A DNA stretch of 14,267 nt from Candidatus Aminicenantota bacterium (GTDB lineage Bacteria; Acidobacteriota; Aminicenantia; Aminicenantales; UBA4085). The notes beneath the pieces are model-generated. The model was given only the letters and a program-made list of their open reading frames with translations. It did not search any database and was not told the DNA's origin. The stretch is taken from contig PMCY01000076.1 in NCBI GenBank assembly GCA_003154255.1, positions 1 to 14,267 on the forward strand, read 5' to 3'. Position 1 is the first letter of the stretch. Every line of letters starts with the position of its first letter. Position numbers and translations under genes: made by a program. Shown one piece after another: positions 1 to 8,800 of the stretch.

Positions 1-180
1 GCCCGGGCCTTTGTCGCTTCGGACCGCATCGCGTTTTTCATCAACGACTGGTACGGCGGCACGAATTGCGGCCTCTCCGAATGGGTGAGCAACTACGGGT
101 CGGGCAAGCCGCTCGCCCCCGGCGCTTCAATCGAATCCTCCATCCGCCTGCGCCTGGCCCGGGGAATTCACAAACCTTGA
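1..180 (+). CDS. C-terminal fragment of an unidentified protein (5' end outside window)
   Basis: Reading frame 1 is open from the first base to a TGA at 178-180 and gives 59 residues. The fragment is rich in Gly, aromatic and small polar residues (for example NDWYGGTNCGLSEW) and ends in an alternating polar/hydrophobic stretch (SIESSIRLRLARG), which looks like a beta-strand-rich C-terminus. Composition resembles the following genes, so it is probably the end of a real gene. I do not recognise the family. The next gene starts 28 bp after the stop. Confidence 0.55.
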   Translation, partial: ARAFVASDRIAFFINDWYGGTNCGLSEWVSNYGSGKPLAPGASIESSIRLRLARGIHKP

Positions 181-193
181 CCGGAGACAATTC

Positions 194-202
194 TGTTATA
201 AT
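194..202 (+). promoter_or_regulatory. Extended -10 promoter for the ABC exporter; predicted leaderless start
   Basis: TGTTATAAT is a perfect extended -10 element (TGn followed by TATAAT at 197-202). A TTGACC at 177-182 is only 14 bp upstream, too close for a good -35, but extended -10 promoters can do without one. Only six bases separate the -10 from the ATG at 209, so transcription would begin at or next to the start codon. No Shine-Dalgarno sequence precedes the ATG, which agrees with a leaderless mRNA (inference). Confidence 0.6.
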
Positions 203-208
203 CCGGCC

Positions 209-1129
<921 letters not shown>

Positions 1130-1141
1130 GGAGCCGAGATC

Positions 1142-1885
1142 ATGCGCGGATTCTGGAAACTGGCCCTGACCGAGCTGAAGCTCTACATCCGAGAGCCCAT
1201 CGCCTCCTTCTTCACCCTGGCCTTCCCGATCATGCTGCTGGTCCTCTTCGGGAACATCTATGGGAACAAGCCCAACGCCTTCTTCGGCGGGCTGGGCTTC
1301 GTCGACACCAGCGTGCCGGCCTATACGGCCATCATCATCGGCACGACCGGACTGATATCGTTGGCCATCTCGGTGGCCTCGCAGCGGGAGAAAGGCGTTT
1401 TGCGCCGCTACAAAGCCACACCCCTGCGGCCTTTGGCTTTTCTGGGAGCGCAGGTCATCACCCTTTACCTCATGACCGCGGGCGGCATGGTCCTGCTCAT
1501 CCTGACCGGAAAGATCCTCTACCATTTACGTTTTGCCGGTAACGTCCTCAACGTTTGGACCGGCTTCACCCTGAGCTGCGCGGCTTTCTTCGCCCTGGGT
1601 TTCGTTCTGGCCGGGCTCATGCCGACGGCACGCTCGGCCCAGGTGGCGGCCATGATCCTCTACTACCCGATGATGTTCCTGAGCGGAGCGGCCATCCCCC
1701 GCGAGGTCCTGCCCGCGGGGGTGCGGAGCTTCGCCAAATTCCTGCCCATGACGCCGGTCGTCAATCTGCTGAGGGGGCTGTGGAACGGAGACGGCTGGAC
1801 CGGCCATGGCGGCGACGTCCTCTTCCTGGCCGGGATCACGCTCGTCTTTTCCCTGATCGCCGCCCGCACCTTCCGCTGGGAATGA
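1142..1885 (+). CDS. ABC-2 type transporter permease
   Basis: A 247-residue inner-membrane protein with about six hydrophobic segments. It begins with the short amphipathic leader typical of ABC-2 permeases (ALTELKLYIREP), followed by a first membrane helix around residues 22-40. The cytoplasmic loop REKGVLRRYKATPLRP and the late motif with LSGAAIPREVLP and PMTPVVNLLRG are family hallmarks of DrrB/YadH-type permeases. It is half-transporter size, so it probably acts as a dimer with two copies of the upstream ATPase. The start ATG follows a TGAGGAG ribosome binding site that overlaps the ATPase stop, 12 bp between the genes, implying translational coupling. It ends 9 bp before the stop of the convergent DUF4838 gene, with no terminator visible between them. 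Confidence 0.93.
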   Translation: MRGFWKLALTELKLYIREPIASFFTLAFPIMLLVLFGNIYGNKPNAFFGGLGFVDTSVPAYTAIIIGTTGLISLAISVASQREKGVLRRYKATPLRPLAFLGAQVITLYLMTAGGMVLLILTGKILYHLRFAGNVLNVWTGFTLSCAAFFALGFVLAGLMPTARSAQVAAMILYYPMMFLSGAAIPREVLPAGVRSFAKFLPMTPVVNLLRGLWNGDGWTGHGGDVLFLAGITLVFSLIAARTFRWE

Positions 1886-1894
1886 ACGGCGGCG

Positions 1895-4189
1895 TCAGCG
1901 GACGACGATTTCGTCGACGAAAACCCAGGACAACCCGCCCGCCGAGGGATGCCAATCGGGAAGACGCTTGGTCCCCTCGACCTGGAATCTCACATAACGG
2001 ATGTTCGCCAGCGACGTCGTGAACGTCCAGGTCCGGACGACGTCTTCGCGGCGCTGGTCGCTGTCGAGCTCGGTCGTCCCGATGGGTTGATACGCTTGTC
2101 CATCTCTCGAGACAAGGCACGTCACGCGTCGCGGATGGAGAATCCAGCTCTTGGGATCGTAGAGCGTGCTGAGGGCGATCGTCCTGGGCGCGCTGAGGCC
2201 CGCCAGATCGAGATCGAGGAGGAAATCGACCCCCTCCCAGCCCAGCCAATGGACCTTGAAATCGTTGGCCCCGCGCACACCGTTGGTCAGGAGGGCCAGG
2301 TCGCCTCGGCCGTATTTCGTCGCGGGCGGCGGATCGGCCAGGACGAGCTTGCGGAAGGCCAGGTTGCCCTCGGTCTGGACGTCGATGAAACGGGCGCTGG
2401 CATCGTAATAGTCCTTGGGCGTTAGGCCGGATTCATTGAGCGTGCCCACGTCGCCGGCCAGACAGGCCATGTAGAAATCGTTCAGGAGCCGTGTCATCTC
2501 GGGATGGGCCGTAAAGCGTCCGTTCCGCTCCTCATAGAAGCCGCGTGGGCCGAACATGTCGTTTTTGCCGATCTCGAGCAGGGCGTATTGGAGCGGCAGG
2601 CGGGCGGTCAGGACGCGCCCGCTCAGGACCGGATCGCCGGCTACGGCGGCCAAGGCGTCGTCGAAGAGGCGGTCGTAAAGTTCGAAGTTGGGAGTGGACA
2701 AATAATCGTCGGCGTGGGCATTAGGCGGTTCGTAGATGTCCAGCTTGGCCCCGGACTCGAGAAGCGCATCCTGAAGCGAAGCGATATAACGGCGGATCCA
2801 GGGCCCCGCGCCGCCGTAATAGCCGCCCAGGAAATCGTCCAAAGCCGCTTCGAAATCCATCTCCGGGTTCCACAACAGGCGGGCCAGAAGCCAACCCTTC
2901 AGTTCGGAAAACTCGTGGCCGGGGCCGGTGTTCGCCTGCTGGAAATGCTGCTGGACGCCGTTGCGGACAAAGAGCCGGATATTGGATTGGAGAACATGAA
3001 GATTGGGGAACGGAGAGACCTGGTGGGCGAAATTGACGGTGTAATCCCAGAGATAGATATTTTTGGCGATTTTGCCCCAATCGACGATGTCCCGCAGAAA
3101 CGAGCGGCTGTCCGGATCCTCGGCGATGGGCAGGCCGCGGTCGAGCTCGATCGTGCAAAGCATGACCTGGACGTTGGCGGCGGGCTTCGTTTTCTTCGGG
3201 GCCGGCCGCGAATATTGGTAGGCCAGGGTGGAAATGGTCTTGTCCGGGAAGGCTGCGGCCACGGCGTTGACGAAGCGGATGATCGGCCCGGCCGGCGAGC
3301 CCTCCTCTTCGGTGACCCGGGAGCACTCGGGGCATCGGCAATAGGAAAAATTATCGTTCTGGCTGACCGACCAAATTTTTTTATCGGGCTGGGCGGCCAT
3401 TTCTGTCCGCAGCTTCTCGACGGCCAGGCGGAGGACTTCGGGATTGGACAGGCAGAGCTGGTCCTTGATCCGCTTCCCGTTCATCCAGGCGTAATATTCG
3501 GGATGCCCGGCGAAATGCGTCTCCCAGGGAACAATCTTATTGAAGGTGTGGACGTAATAGCCCTGGGCGAAAACTTCGTCGGTCAGGTTCAGCCGGTTCC
3601 AGTCCCGGTAATCGGGATCCTTGGAGAATTCGCCGTTGACCGTCCGGAATTCATTGACGGGGTTTTCCGCGTCAAAGAGGGGCGGCAGGACCAGCTTATC
3701 CCGTTTAGGGAAAACTTCGGCGGTGGGACTGTAGCGGCGGCAGCCGAAAAATATCTCCAGCAGATGGACCACGCCATAAATCGAACCCTTGCCCCCGCCC
3801 GAAGCGATGTAGAGGTTGCGCCCCAGGGTCACGAGAAATCCGTCCGGCTTGAGTTTGGACAACGAAGATCGGAAAGAACGAGGCAGTTGGGCTTTGGGAA
3901 AGCCGATAAGGATTTCGTTCATCCGGCCGGGTTTGGTTTTTTCCTCGATCGAAAGGCGCGCCCCGCTCATCTTGAAGAACGCGTCCTGGAGGATCGATGC
4001 CGCCCGGCGATCGATCTCGTCCGCCCCCGCGGGTATGACGATTGCAAAAACGGATTGACCGTTTTCGACGAGCGTCCGGGGCATCGCAGTTTGTGCGAGA
4101 AGTTCCGCCGAACCGGCCAAGCTCATAAAAATGGCCGCATAAGCCATCGCCGCCGCGCGCGCTCGGAACCACTTTGTCACCCCGTCCAT
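1895..4189 (-). CDS. Secreted DUF4838 domain protein with GH67-type N-terminal domain and C-terminal sandwich domain
   Basis: A 764-residue exported protein. Residues 1-33 form a signal peptide (basic start, hydrophobic core, likely cleavage near LLAQ-TA). Residues about 38-170 resemble the N-terminal domain of alpha-glucuronidases and related hydrolases: a beta-alpha fold with ASILQDAFFKMSG, EILIGFP and a GSIYGVVHLLEIFFGCRRYSP segment. The DUF4838 core follows, with QNDNFSYCRCPECS (C284, C286, C289) and later YLWDYTVNFAHQ and QQANTGPGHEF. The last 120 residues (YGRGDLALLTNGVRG onward) look like an F5/8 type C-like beta-sandwich seen on many CAZymes. DUF4838 proteins lie beside glycan-degradation genes in other bacteria, but their reaction is not settled to my knowledge, so a glycosidase role is inferred. 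There is no Shine-Dalgarno before the ATG; a -10 box lies 6 nt upstream, suggesting a leaderless message. It may also be reached by read-through from DUF378, 56 bp upstream. Confidence 0.88.
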   Translation of the reverse strand: MDGVTKWFRARAAAMAYAAIFMSLAGSAELLAQTAMPRTLVENGQSVFAIVIPAGADEIDRRAASILQDAFFKMSGARLSIEEKTKPGRMNEILIGFPKAQLPRSFRSSLSKLKPDGFLVTLGRNLYIASGGGKGSIYGVVHLLEIFFGCRRYSPTAEVFPKRDKLVLPPLFDAENPVNEFRTVNGEFSKDPDYRDWNRLNLTDEVFAQGYYVHTFNKIVPWETHFAGHPEYYAWMNGKRIKDQLCLSNPEVLRLAVEKLRTEMAAQPDKKIWSVSQNDNFSYCRCPECSRVTEEEGSPAGPIIRFVNAVAAAFPDKTISTLAYQYSRPAPKKTKPAANVQVMLCTIELDRGLPIAEDPDSRSFLRDIVDWGKIAKNIYLWDYTVNFAHQVSPFPNLHVLQSNIRLFVRNGVQQHFQQANTGPGHEFSELKGWLLARLLWNPEMDFEAALDDFLGGYYGGAGPWIRRYIASLQDALLESGAKLDIYEPPNAHADDYLSTPNFELYDRLFDDALAAVAGDPVLSGRVLTARLPLQYALLEIGKNDMFGPRGFYEERNGRFTAHPEMTRLLNDFYMACLAGDVGTLNESGLTPKDYYDASARFIDVQTEGNLAFRKLVLADPPPATKYGRGDLALLTNGVRGANDFKVHWLGWEGVDFLLDLDLAGLSAPRTIALSTLYDPKSWILHPRRVTCLVSRDGQAYQPIGTTELDSDQRREDVVRTWTFTTSLANIRYVRFQVEGTKRLPDWHPSAGGLSWVFVDEIVVR

Positions 4190-4195
4190 GCGGCT

Positions 4196-4224
4196 ATTAA
4201 AACAGACATCCCCCTCGGCGGCAA
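4196..4224 (-). promoter_or_regulatory. Promoter of the DUF4838 gene, close to the start codon
   Basis: On the minus strand TTGCCG (4224-4219) and TTTAAT (4201-4196) are 17 bp apart, matching sigma70-type boxes at 4/6 and 5/6 positions. Six bases separate the -10 from the ATG at 4189, the same distance as in the ABC ATPase gene, and no ribosome binding site lies between. The predicted transcript therefore starts at or near the A of the ATG. Confidence 0.5.
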
Positions 4225-4245
4225 GGACCCGGATGGAGAAGCCGA

Positions 4246-4455
4246 TTACGCTTTTTTGGTTTTGGCGAAAATAAGATCCAGGAGCAGATACGCCCCGGCC
4301 ACGCCGACGACGATAAAAACGATGCGGACGATGTCTCCGACACCTAAGAGCTTGGTGACCAGATCGATCTTAAAAATACCGATCAAGCCCCAGTCGATGG
4401 CCGCGACGATGACGATCAGCTGGCAGATCCAACCCAGAAAACCGATTTTTTTCAT
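4246..4455 (-). CDS. DUF378 family small membrane protein
   Basis: A 69-residue protein with two hydrophobic helices (about residues 5-28 and 42-63) joined by a short loop, and a basic C-terminus AKTKKA. The pattern MKKIGFLGW, then AAIDWGLIGIFKIDLV, then IVRIVFIVVGVAGAYLL matches the DUF378 family (typically 60-80 residues, with the motif alNWGLvGlf), whose function is unknown. The ATG at 4455 is chosen over an upstream GTG at 4515 because AGGAGA (4466-4461) stands 5 nt before it and the family begins here. It has its own promoter and is divergent from ruvA. Confidence 0.85.
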   Translation of the reverse strand: MKKIGFLGWICQLIVIVAAIDWGLIGIFKIDLVTKLLGVGDIVRIVFIVVGVAGAYLLLDLIFAKTKKA

Positions 4456-4474
4456 GGCTCTCTCCTGTGGCGAT

Positions 4475-4503
4475 ATCATAGCCAAGGCCGGGCCGGGAAT
4501 CAA
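4475..4503 (-). promoter_or_regulatory. Sigma70-type promoter for the DUF378 gene
   Basis: TTGATT (4503-4498) and TATGAT (4480-4475) are separated by exactly 17 bp on the minus strand. The expected transcription start falls near 4468, leaving a leader of about 13 nt that holds the AGGAGA ribosome binding site. The -35 hexamer is the same as that of the divergent ruvA promoter. Confidence 0.65.
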
Positions 4504-4522
4504 ACCGGGATTCACAGGGCTT

Positions 4523-4551
4523 TTGATTTGGCCGGGCGTTTAATTTACAAT
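4523..4551 (+). promoter_or_regulatory. Sigma70-type promoter for ruvA
   Basis: TTGATT (4523-4528) and TACAAT (4546-4551) are exactly 17 bp apart. The ruvA ATG at 4561 begins 9 nt after the -10, so the leader would be only about 0-4 nt. No Shine-Dalgarno sequence is present. This is the only good promoter found upstream of the ruvA-ruvB-GH116-queA run. Confidence 0.7.
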
Positions 4552-4560
4552 GCCATCAGC

Positions 4561-5151
4561 ATGATCGGCTATCTCCAAGGAGTCCTCCGGCGCAAGCAGC
4601 CCCATCAGGTCGTGGTGGACTGCCGGGGGGTCGGCTATCTGGTGACCATCCCGCTCTCCACGTTCTTCCAGCTCGGCGAAGAGGGCCAGCCCATCGAGCT
4701 CCACATCCACACACACCTGACTGACACCGCCCTCACCCTCTACGGCTTCATGGCGCCCGATGAAAAAGATCTTTTCCTCAAGCTCATTTCCGTGTCCGGA
4801 ATCGGCCCCAAGCTGGCCATGGCCGTGTTGTCCGGCATCGGCCCGGACGAATTCGCCGAGGCCGTCCGCACGAGCGACGTGGCCCGCATCTCCCAGGTCC
4901 CGGGCATCGGCAAAAAAACCGCCCTGCGCCTGGCCATGGAGCTGGCCGACAAGCTGGAAAAGAAGGAAAACCTGCTCAAGGGCAAGGCCGCCCAGGAGAC
5001 CGAGGACCTCATCTCCGCCCTGCTCAATCTCGGCTTCCGCCGCAAGGAGATCGAGCGCGTCGTCGAGGACACCGTCCGGGCCCACAAGGACAAGGAGGTC
5101 GGCTTCGAGAAGCTCCTCCGCGAATGCCTGAACAAGCTGGCCAAGCTGTGA
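4561..5151 (+). CDS. ruvA: Holliday junction branch migration protein RuvA
   Basis: A 196-residue cytoplasmic protein that binds four-way DNA junctions as a tetramer and loads the RuvB motor during recombinational repair. Domain I is an OB fold (residues 1-62, starting MIGYLQGVL, with DCRGVGYLV). Domain II has two helix-hairpin-helix motifs, [14 protein letters not shown] (78-91) and [12 protein letters not shown] (113-124). Domain III (about 146-196, [21 protein letters not shown]) is the RuvB-contacting helical domain. Length is near the usual 190-205. The ATG at 4561 is chosen because RuvA proteins begin MIG; an in-frame TTG at 4528 lies inside the promoter. The gene is followed after 4 bp by ruvB. 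Confidence 0.97.
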   Translation: MIGYLQGVLRRKQPHQVVVDCRGVGYLVTIPLSTFFQLGEEGQPIELHIHTHLTDTALTLYGFMAPDEKDLFLKLISVSGIGPKLAMAVLSGIGPDEFAEAVRTSDVARISQVPGIGKKTALRLAMELADKLEKKENLLKGKAAQETEDLISALLNLGFRRKEIERVVEDTVRAHKDKEVGFEKLLRECLNKLAKL

Positions 5152-5155
5152 GACC

Positions 5156-6199
5156 ATGAACGCGCCCGCCGTTTTGAACCCCGTCCGGACCAAGGAGGAC
5201 CTCCTTTTCGAAGACAGCCTCCGGCCGCGCAGCTTCGACGAATACATCGGCCAGGATACGATCAAGGCCAACCTCAAGATCTTCATTGAGGCGGCCAAAA
5301 AGCGCAACGAACACCTCGATCACGTCCTGCTTTACGGCCCGCCGGGGTTGGGTAAGACCAGCCTGGCCTATCTCCTGGCCAAGGAGCTGGGCGTCGGCAT
5401 CAAGCCCACGTCCGGGCCGGTCATCGAGCGGGCCGGCGACCTCTCGGCCATCCTGTCCAACCTACAGTCCAAGGAAGTCCTGTTCATCGACGAGATCCAC
5501 CGCCTCCAGCCCGCGGTCGAGGAAATCATGTACTCGGCCATGGAGGATTTCTGCCTGGACATCGTCATCGGCCAGGGCCCGGCCGCCCGCAGCCACAAGC
5601 TGGCCCTCAAGAAGTTCACCCTGATCGGAGCCACGACGCGGGCCGGCCGCATCACCGCACCGCTGCGCAGCCGCTTCGGCATCATTCATCGGCTCGACTA
5701 TTACAAGGATGAGGACCTGAAGAAGATCATCTTCCGCTCGGCCGGTCTGATGAAAGTCAGCATCGACGACGAGGGCGCCGCCCAGATCGCCTTGCGCTCG
5801 CGCGGCACGCCCCGCGTGGCCAACCGGCTGCTGCGGCGGGTGCGCGACTATGTCGACGTGCGGGGCCGGGACATGATCACCGGGCCGGAAGCCCGCTACG
5901 CCCTGGACATGATGGAGGTCGACGTCATGGGGCTGGACGAGGTCGACCGCAAGATCCTGACGACCATCATCGAAAACTTCGGCGGCGGCCCGGTCGGCAT
6001 CTCCACGATCGCCGCGGCCATCGACGAGGACAAGGACACCATCGAGTCCATCTACGAGCCGTTTCTGATGCGTATCGGCTATCTGGAACGGACCCTGCGC
6101 GGCCGCAAGCTGACGGCCCGGGCTTACCGCCACCTGGGCTTCGCCCCGCCGGGGGATACAAAGAGCGAGCCCTGGCCCAAGCAGAAAAAACTTTTCTGA
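5156..6199 (+). CDS. ruvB: Holliday junction branch migration helicase RuvB
   Basis: A 347-residue AAA+ ATPase, the hexameric motor that drives branch migration with RuvA. Visible elements: N-terminal [12 protein letters not shown] (22-33), Walker [10 protein letters not shown] (61-69), Walker B LFIDEIH (109-115), sensor 1 GATTRAG (158-164) and the arginine finger region APLRSRFG (Arg171). The C-terminal winged helix (about 265-335) includes [17 protein letters not shown] and the end motif [13 protein letters not shown]. Length is normal (330-350). Only 4 bp separate it from ruvA and no clear Shine-Dalgarno precedes the ATG, so translation is probably coupled to ruvA. A GH116 gene, not queA, comes next. 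Confidence 0.98.
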   Translation: MNAPAVLNPVRTKEDLLFEDSLRPRSFDEYIGQDTIKANLKIFIEAAKKRNEHLDHVLLYGPPGLGKTSLAYLLAKELGVGIKPTSGPVIERAGDLSAILSNLQSKEVLFIDEIHRLQPAVEEIMYSAMEDFCLDIVIGQGPAARSHKLALKKFTLIGATTRAGRITAPLRSRFGIIHRLDYYKDEDLKKIIFRSAGLMKVSIDDEGAAQIALRSRGTPRVANRLLRRVRDYVDVRGRDMITGPEARYALDMMEVDVMGLDEVDRKILTTIIENFGGGPVGISTIAAAIDEDKDTIESIYEPFLMRIGYLERTLRGRKLTARAYRHLGFAPPGDTKSEPWPKQKKLF

Positions 6200-6203
6200 C
6201 ACG

Positions 6204-6218
6204 CGGAAGAGTCTTCCG
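6204..6218. repeat. 15-bp inverted repeat just after ruvB
   Basis: CGGAAGA and TCTTCCG are perfect inverted 7-bp arms around a single G, beginning 5 bp after the ruvB stop. As RNA it could form a weak hairpin with a 5-nt loop, but no T-run follows, so it is not a classic terminator. It could be a regulator's operator or an attenuating or processing hairpin upstream of the glycosidase gene; this is inference. Confidence 0.4.
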
Positions 6219-6252
6219 ACGGATCGCGGGAAAGATGGGAAGAGGATTCAAC

Positions 6253-8778
6253 ATGCCGATCATCGCCGCTTCAAGCCTCGCCGTCGACCGCGCCAGGTCT
6301 TTGGCTCGAGGAATTCTCCCGCTGATTTTATTCTCCTCGTTCGGTTTTTCCGCTCTTCAAAGCCAGGCGGCGCCGGCCACGCTGTTTCCAGCGAACCTTC
6401 CCAACCGGCAATGGGTGAGCTTTGCGGCCGAAGGCTTCGGCAAGCCCGCTTGCGGTGTCATTTACCGCTTCGGCGATCCGGTCACCTGCGGAATGGCCCT
6501 GGGAGGAGTCGACACCGGCTGCCTCGATCTGGAGACGTCGGGCCTTCTCGGGTACTGCACGATCTTCAACACCCACGTCCCCCGCCGCGGCCCGCTCAAT
6601 CTCCCCATCCTCGGCTTGAGCACGGGCGGAACGACCTGGGTTCTGTGCGATAAACGTCCCAAGAAAGGCGAGGGCTGGTTCCAGGATGGGAACAGCGGCA
6701 AGCCCGTCCTGCCCGTCTTCACCGATTTGAAGCTGGAGGGCGTCCGGACGGCCAGGCAAATCCAGTATTGGGGCCATTATCCCATCGCCGACTTGGAATT
6801 CGAGACCGACGCTCCCGTCGCCGTCGGCCTTCGGGCCTGGTCGCCGTTCCTGCCCGGAGACGTCACCCGATCGATGATTCCGGCGATCATCTTCGAGGTC
6901 CATTTGCGGAATACAACGGAAGCAGCCCAAAAAGGGACGATTGCCTTCTCCTTCCCCGGACCGGATCCCAAAGAGGCCGGCGCCGCGACTTTCCGGCGTT
7001 CTTCATTTTCGGGCGAAGCGAACGGCGTCGCCGTAAACGGCCCGCTGGCTTCCTACACGCTGGGCGTGATCGGGAACGAACCGGCGCGCTTCGGAGGCGA
7101 GCTGGGCGCGAGCGGCGCCGCCTGGGCGGTCATCGCCTCCGCCCTGCCCCCGGCCTCCGGCCGTCCCGGCTCTTCGGCGGCCGTCGATTTCGTCCTGCCG
7201 CCCCGGGCCGATAAAACCATCCGCTTCGTCCTGAGCTGGGCGGCGCCGACCTGGAACAGCGCCGGCTACAATTGGGCCGCGACCGTTTTCAACGGGCTGG
7301 GGGAAGTCGACAAGACCACCAAGCCCCGCCTCTTCACTCATATGTATTCCAAATCCTACCCGGATGCGGTCGAGACCGCCCGTCTAGCGGCACGGGAGCA
7401 TCGGCGCCTTCTCGAACGAATCCTGGCCTGGCAGGGCGTCATCTACTCCGAAAGCAAGCTCCCGATCTGGCTCCGGGATTCGCTCGTCAATATCCTCTAC
7501 ATCATCACCGAGGACGGGCTGTGGGGCCAAAAAAAAGATCCCGTTCCCGCCTGGGTCCGCAAAGAAGACGGCATTTGGGGCATGAACGAATGCCCCCGCT
7601 CCTGCCCGCAGATCGAATGCCTGCCTTGCAGCTTTTACGGCAGCCTGCCCCTGGCCTATTTCTTCCCGGAGCTTCAGCTATCGACGATCCGGGCCTACCA
7701 GGGCTACCAATTCCCGAGCGGCATGCCGACGTGGATTTTCGGCGGCTGCACGAAAGGCAGCCCTTATCTCGACCTGGCCTATCCGACGGAAGGCTACCAA
7801 TGGGCCACCAACGGAATCAGCCTGGCCGGAATTGTGGATCGCTTCCTGATGTGCCGCGGCGATGACAGGAAAGCGCTGCTTGGCGAATTCTACCCCATGA
7901 TTAAAAAATGCATGGCCTGGACCGTCGGGCTTCGAACGACCCCTTCCTATTCGCTCGGGGAGAGGATCATCGCCATGCCTGCGCCCGGGACTGGGGAAAC
8001 GATCGGCTTCCCGACGGAGTGGTTCGAGGCCGCCCAGCCGGGCTGGGCCGGGATGACGGCGCACGTGGCCGGCCTGCACCTGGCCCAGTTGCGCATCACC
8101 GAACGCATGGCCCGGGAGGCCGGCGATCCCGAATTCGCCCGCCAGTGCGCGGATTGGATCCGGGCCGGGGCCGAAGCCATGGAAAAGCGCCTCTGGGACC
8201 GCCGTGGCTACTACCTCAATTATTTCGAACCGGCCGAGGGGAAAAAGTCTGAATACGTTTTCGGCTACCAATTGGACGGTCAGTGGATCACCGACTTCCA
8301 CGGGCTGGAAAGCGTCTATCCTGAAGGCCGGGTGAAGACCGTCTTGGAAACGATCAAGCGCTGCAACATCGCCATCACCAAGTATGGGGCCGTGAATTAC
8401 GCCAATCCCGACGGCACGCCCCGGCCCCCGGCGGACGGCAAATCCTGGGACTACGGGACATACGGCTTTTTCCCGGTCGAAGCGCTGATGCTGGCCATGA
8501 CCTATATGTATAACGGCCAGCCCGCGTTCGGGCAGGAACTGGCCTACCGGGTCTGGTACAACTTGACCTGCATTCAGGGATACGCCTGGGACGCCCCGAA
8601 CATCATGCGCGGCGACGCGGACACGGGCGAGAGGTCGTTCGGGCAGGATTACGTCCAGAACATGATTTTGTGGTCCCTGCCCGCCGCGTTCGAGGGCCGC
8701 GATGTGGGAGCGCCGGCCAAGCCGGGCGGACTCGTGGACCGTGTTCTCCGCGCGGCGAAAACCGGCCGCATAGGATAA
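6253..8778 (+). CDS. Secreted GH116-type glycosidase (non-lysosomal glucosylceramidase / DUF608 family)
   Basis: An 841-residue exported protein with the architecture of GH116: an N-terminal beta-sandwich domain (about residues 40-330, with CGMALGGVDTGCLDLETSG, the family's GGIGxG-like opening) and an (alpha/alpha)6 barrel (about 380-830). Residues 1-40 are a signal peptide (Arg-rich start, then GILPLILFSSFGFSA, cleavage near QAA). GH116 enzymes are retaining beta-glucosidases or beta-xylosidases acting on glycosides such as glycolipids. Candidate catalytic residues are Glu446 (in MNECPRSCP) and Glu589 (in GFPTEWF); characterised members use Glu plus Asp, so the second assignment is uncertain. 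Four cysteines at 447, 451, 456 and 459 form a compact cluster. The end motif (DADTGERSFGQDYVQNMILWSLPAA) is family-typical. The ATG at 6253 has AGAGGA 6 nt upstream; an in-frame ATG at 6235 is the alternative. It follows ruvB by 53 bp and precedes queA by 22 bp. Confidence 0.86.
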   Translation: MPIIAASSLAVDRARSLARGILPLILFSSFGFSALQSQAAPATLFPANLPNRQWVSFAAEGFGKPACGVIYRFGDPVTCGMALGGVDTGCLDLETSGLLGYCTIFNTHVPRRGPLNLPILGLSTGGTTWVLCDKRPKKGEGWFQDGNSGKPVLPVFTDLKLEGVRTARQIQYWGHYPIADLEFETDAPVAVGLRAWSPFLPGDVTRSMIPAIIFEVHLRNTTEAAQKGTIAFSFPGPDPKEAGAATFRRSSFSGEANGVAVNGPLASYTLGVIGNEPARFGGELGASGAAWAVIASALPPASGRPGSSAAVDFVLPPRADKTIRFVLSWAAPTWNSAGYNWAATVFNGLGEVDKTTKPRLFTHMYSKSYPDAVETARLAAREHRRLLERILAWQGVIYSESKLPIWLRDSLVNILYIITEDGLWGQKKDPVPAWVRKEDGIWGMNECPRSCPQIECLPCSFYGSLPLAYFFPELQLSTIRAYQGYQFPSGMPTWIFGGCTKGSPYLDLAYPTEGYQWATNGISLAGIVDRFLMCRGDDRKALLGEFYPMIKKCMAWTVGLRTTPSYSLGERIIAMPAPGTGETIGFPTEWFEAAQPGWAGMTAHVAGLHLAQLRITERMAREAGDPEFARQCADWIRAGAEAMEKRLWDRRGYYLNYFEPAEGKKSEYVFGYQLDGQWITDFHGLESVYPEGRVKTVLETIKRCNIAITKYGAVNYANPDGTPRPPADGKSWDYGTYGFFPVEALMLAMTYMYNGQPAFGQELAYRVWYNLTCIQGYAWDAPNIMRGDADTGERSFGQDYVQNMILWSLPAAFEGRDVGAPAKPGGLVDRVLRAAKTGRIG

Positions 8779-8800
8779 GGACGTCTCCCGACGCGAGGTC

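Noticed and set aside
177..182. TTGACC as -35 of the ABC exporter promoter
   Set aside because: The spacer to TATAAT would be 14 bp, too short for normal sigma70 use; the extended -10 explains the promoter better.
2504..4543. A 679-codon + strand reading frame opposite the DUF4838 gene
   Set aside because: It is antisense to a gene with clear domains and signal peptide, has no recognisable family features, and runs through the DUF378 gene and the divergent promoter region. GC-rich codon bias leaves long open mirror frames.
6235..6252. Upstream ATG as the start of the GH116 gene
   Set aside because: The ATG at 6253 has AGAGGA at ideal spacing. The signal peptide is intact from either start, so the choice is a preference, not a certainty.
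8779..8800. preQ1 riboswitch or separate promoter before queA
   Set aside because: Only 22 bp separate queA from the GH116 gene; there is no space for a riboswitch and no promoter boxes are visible.
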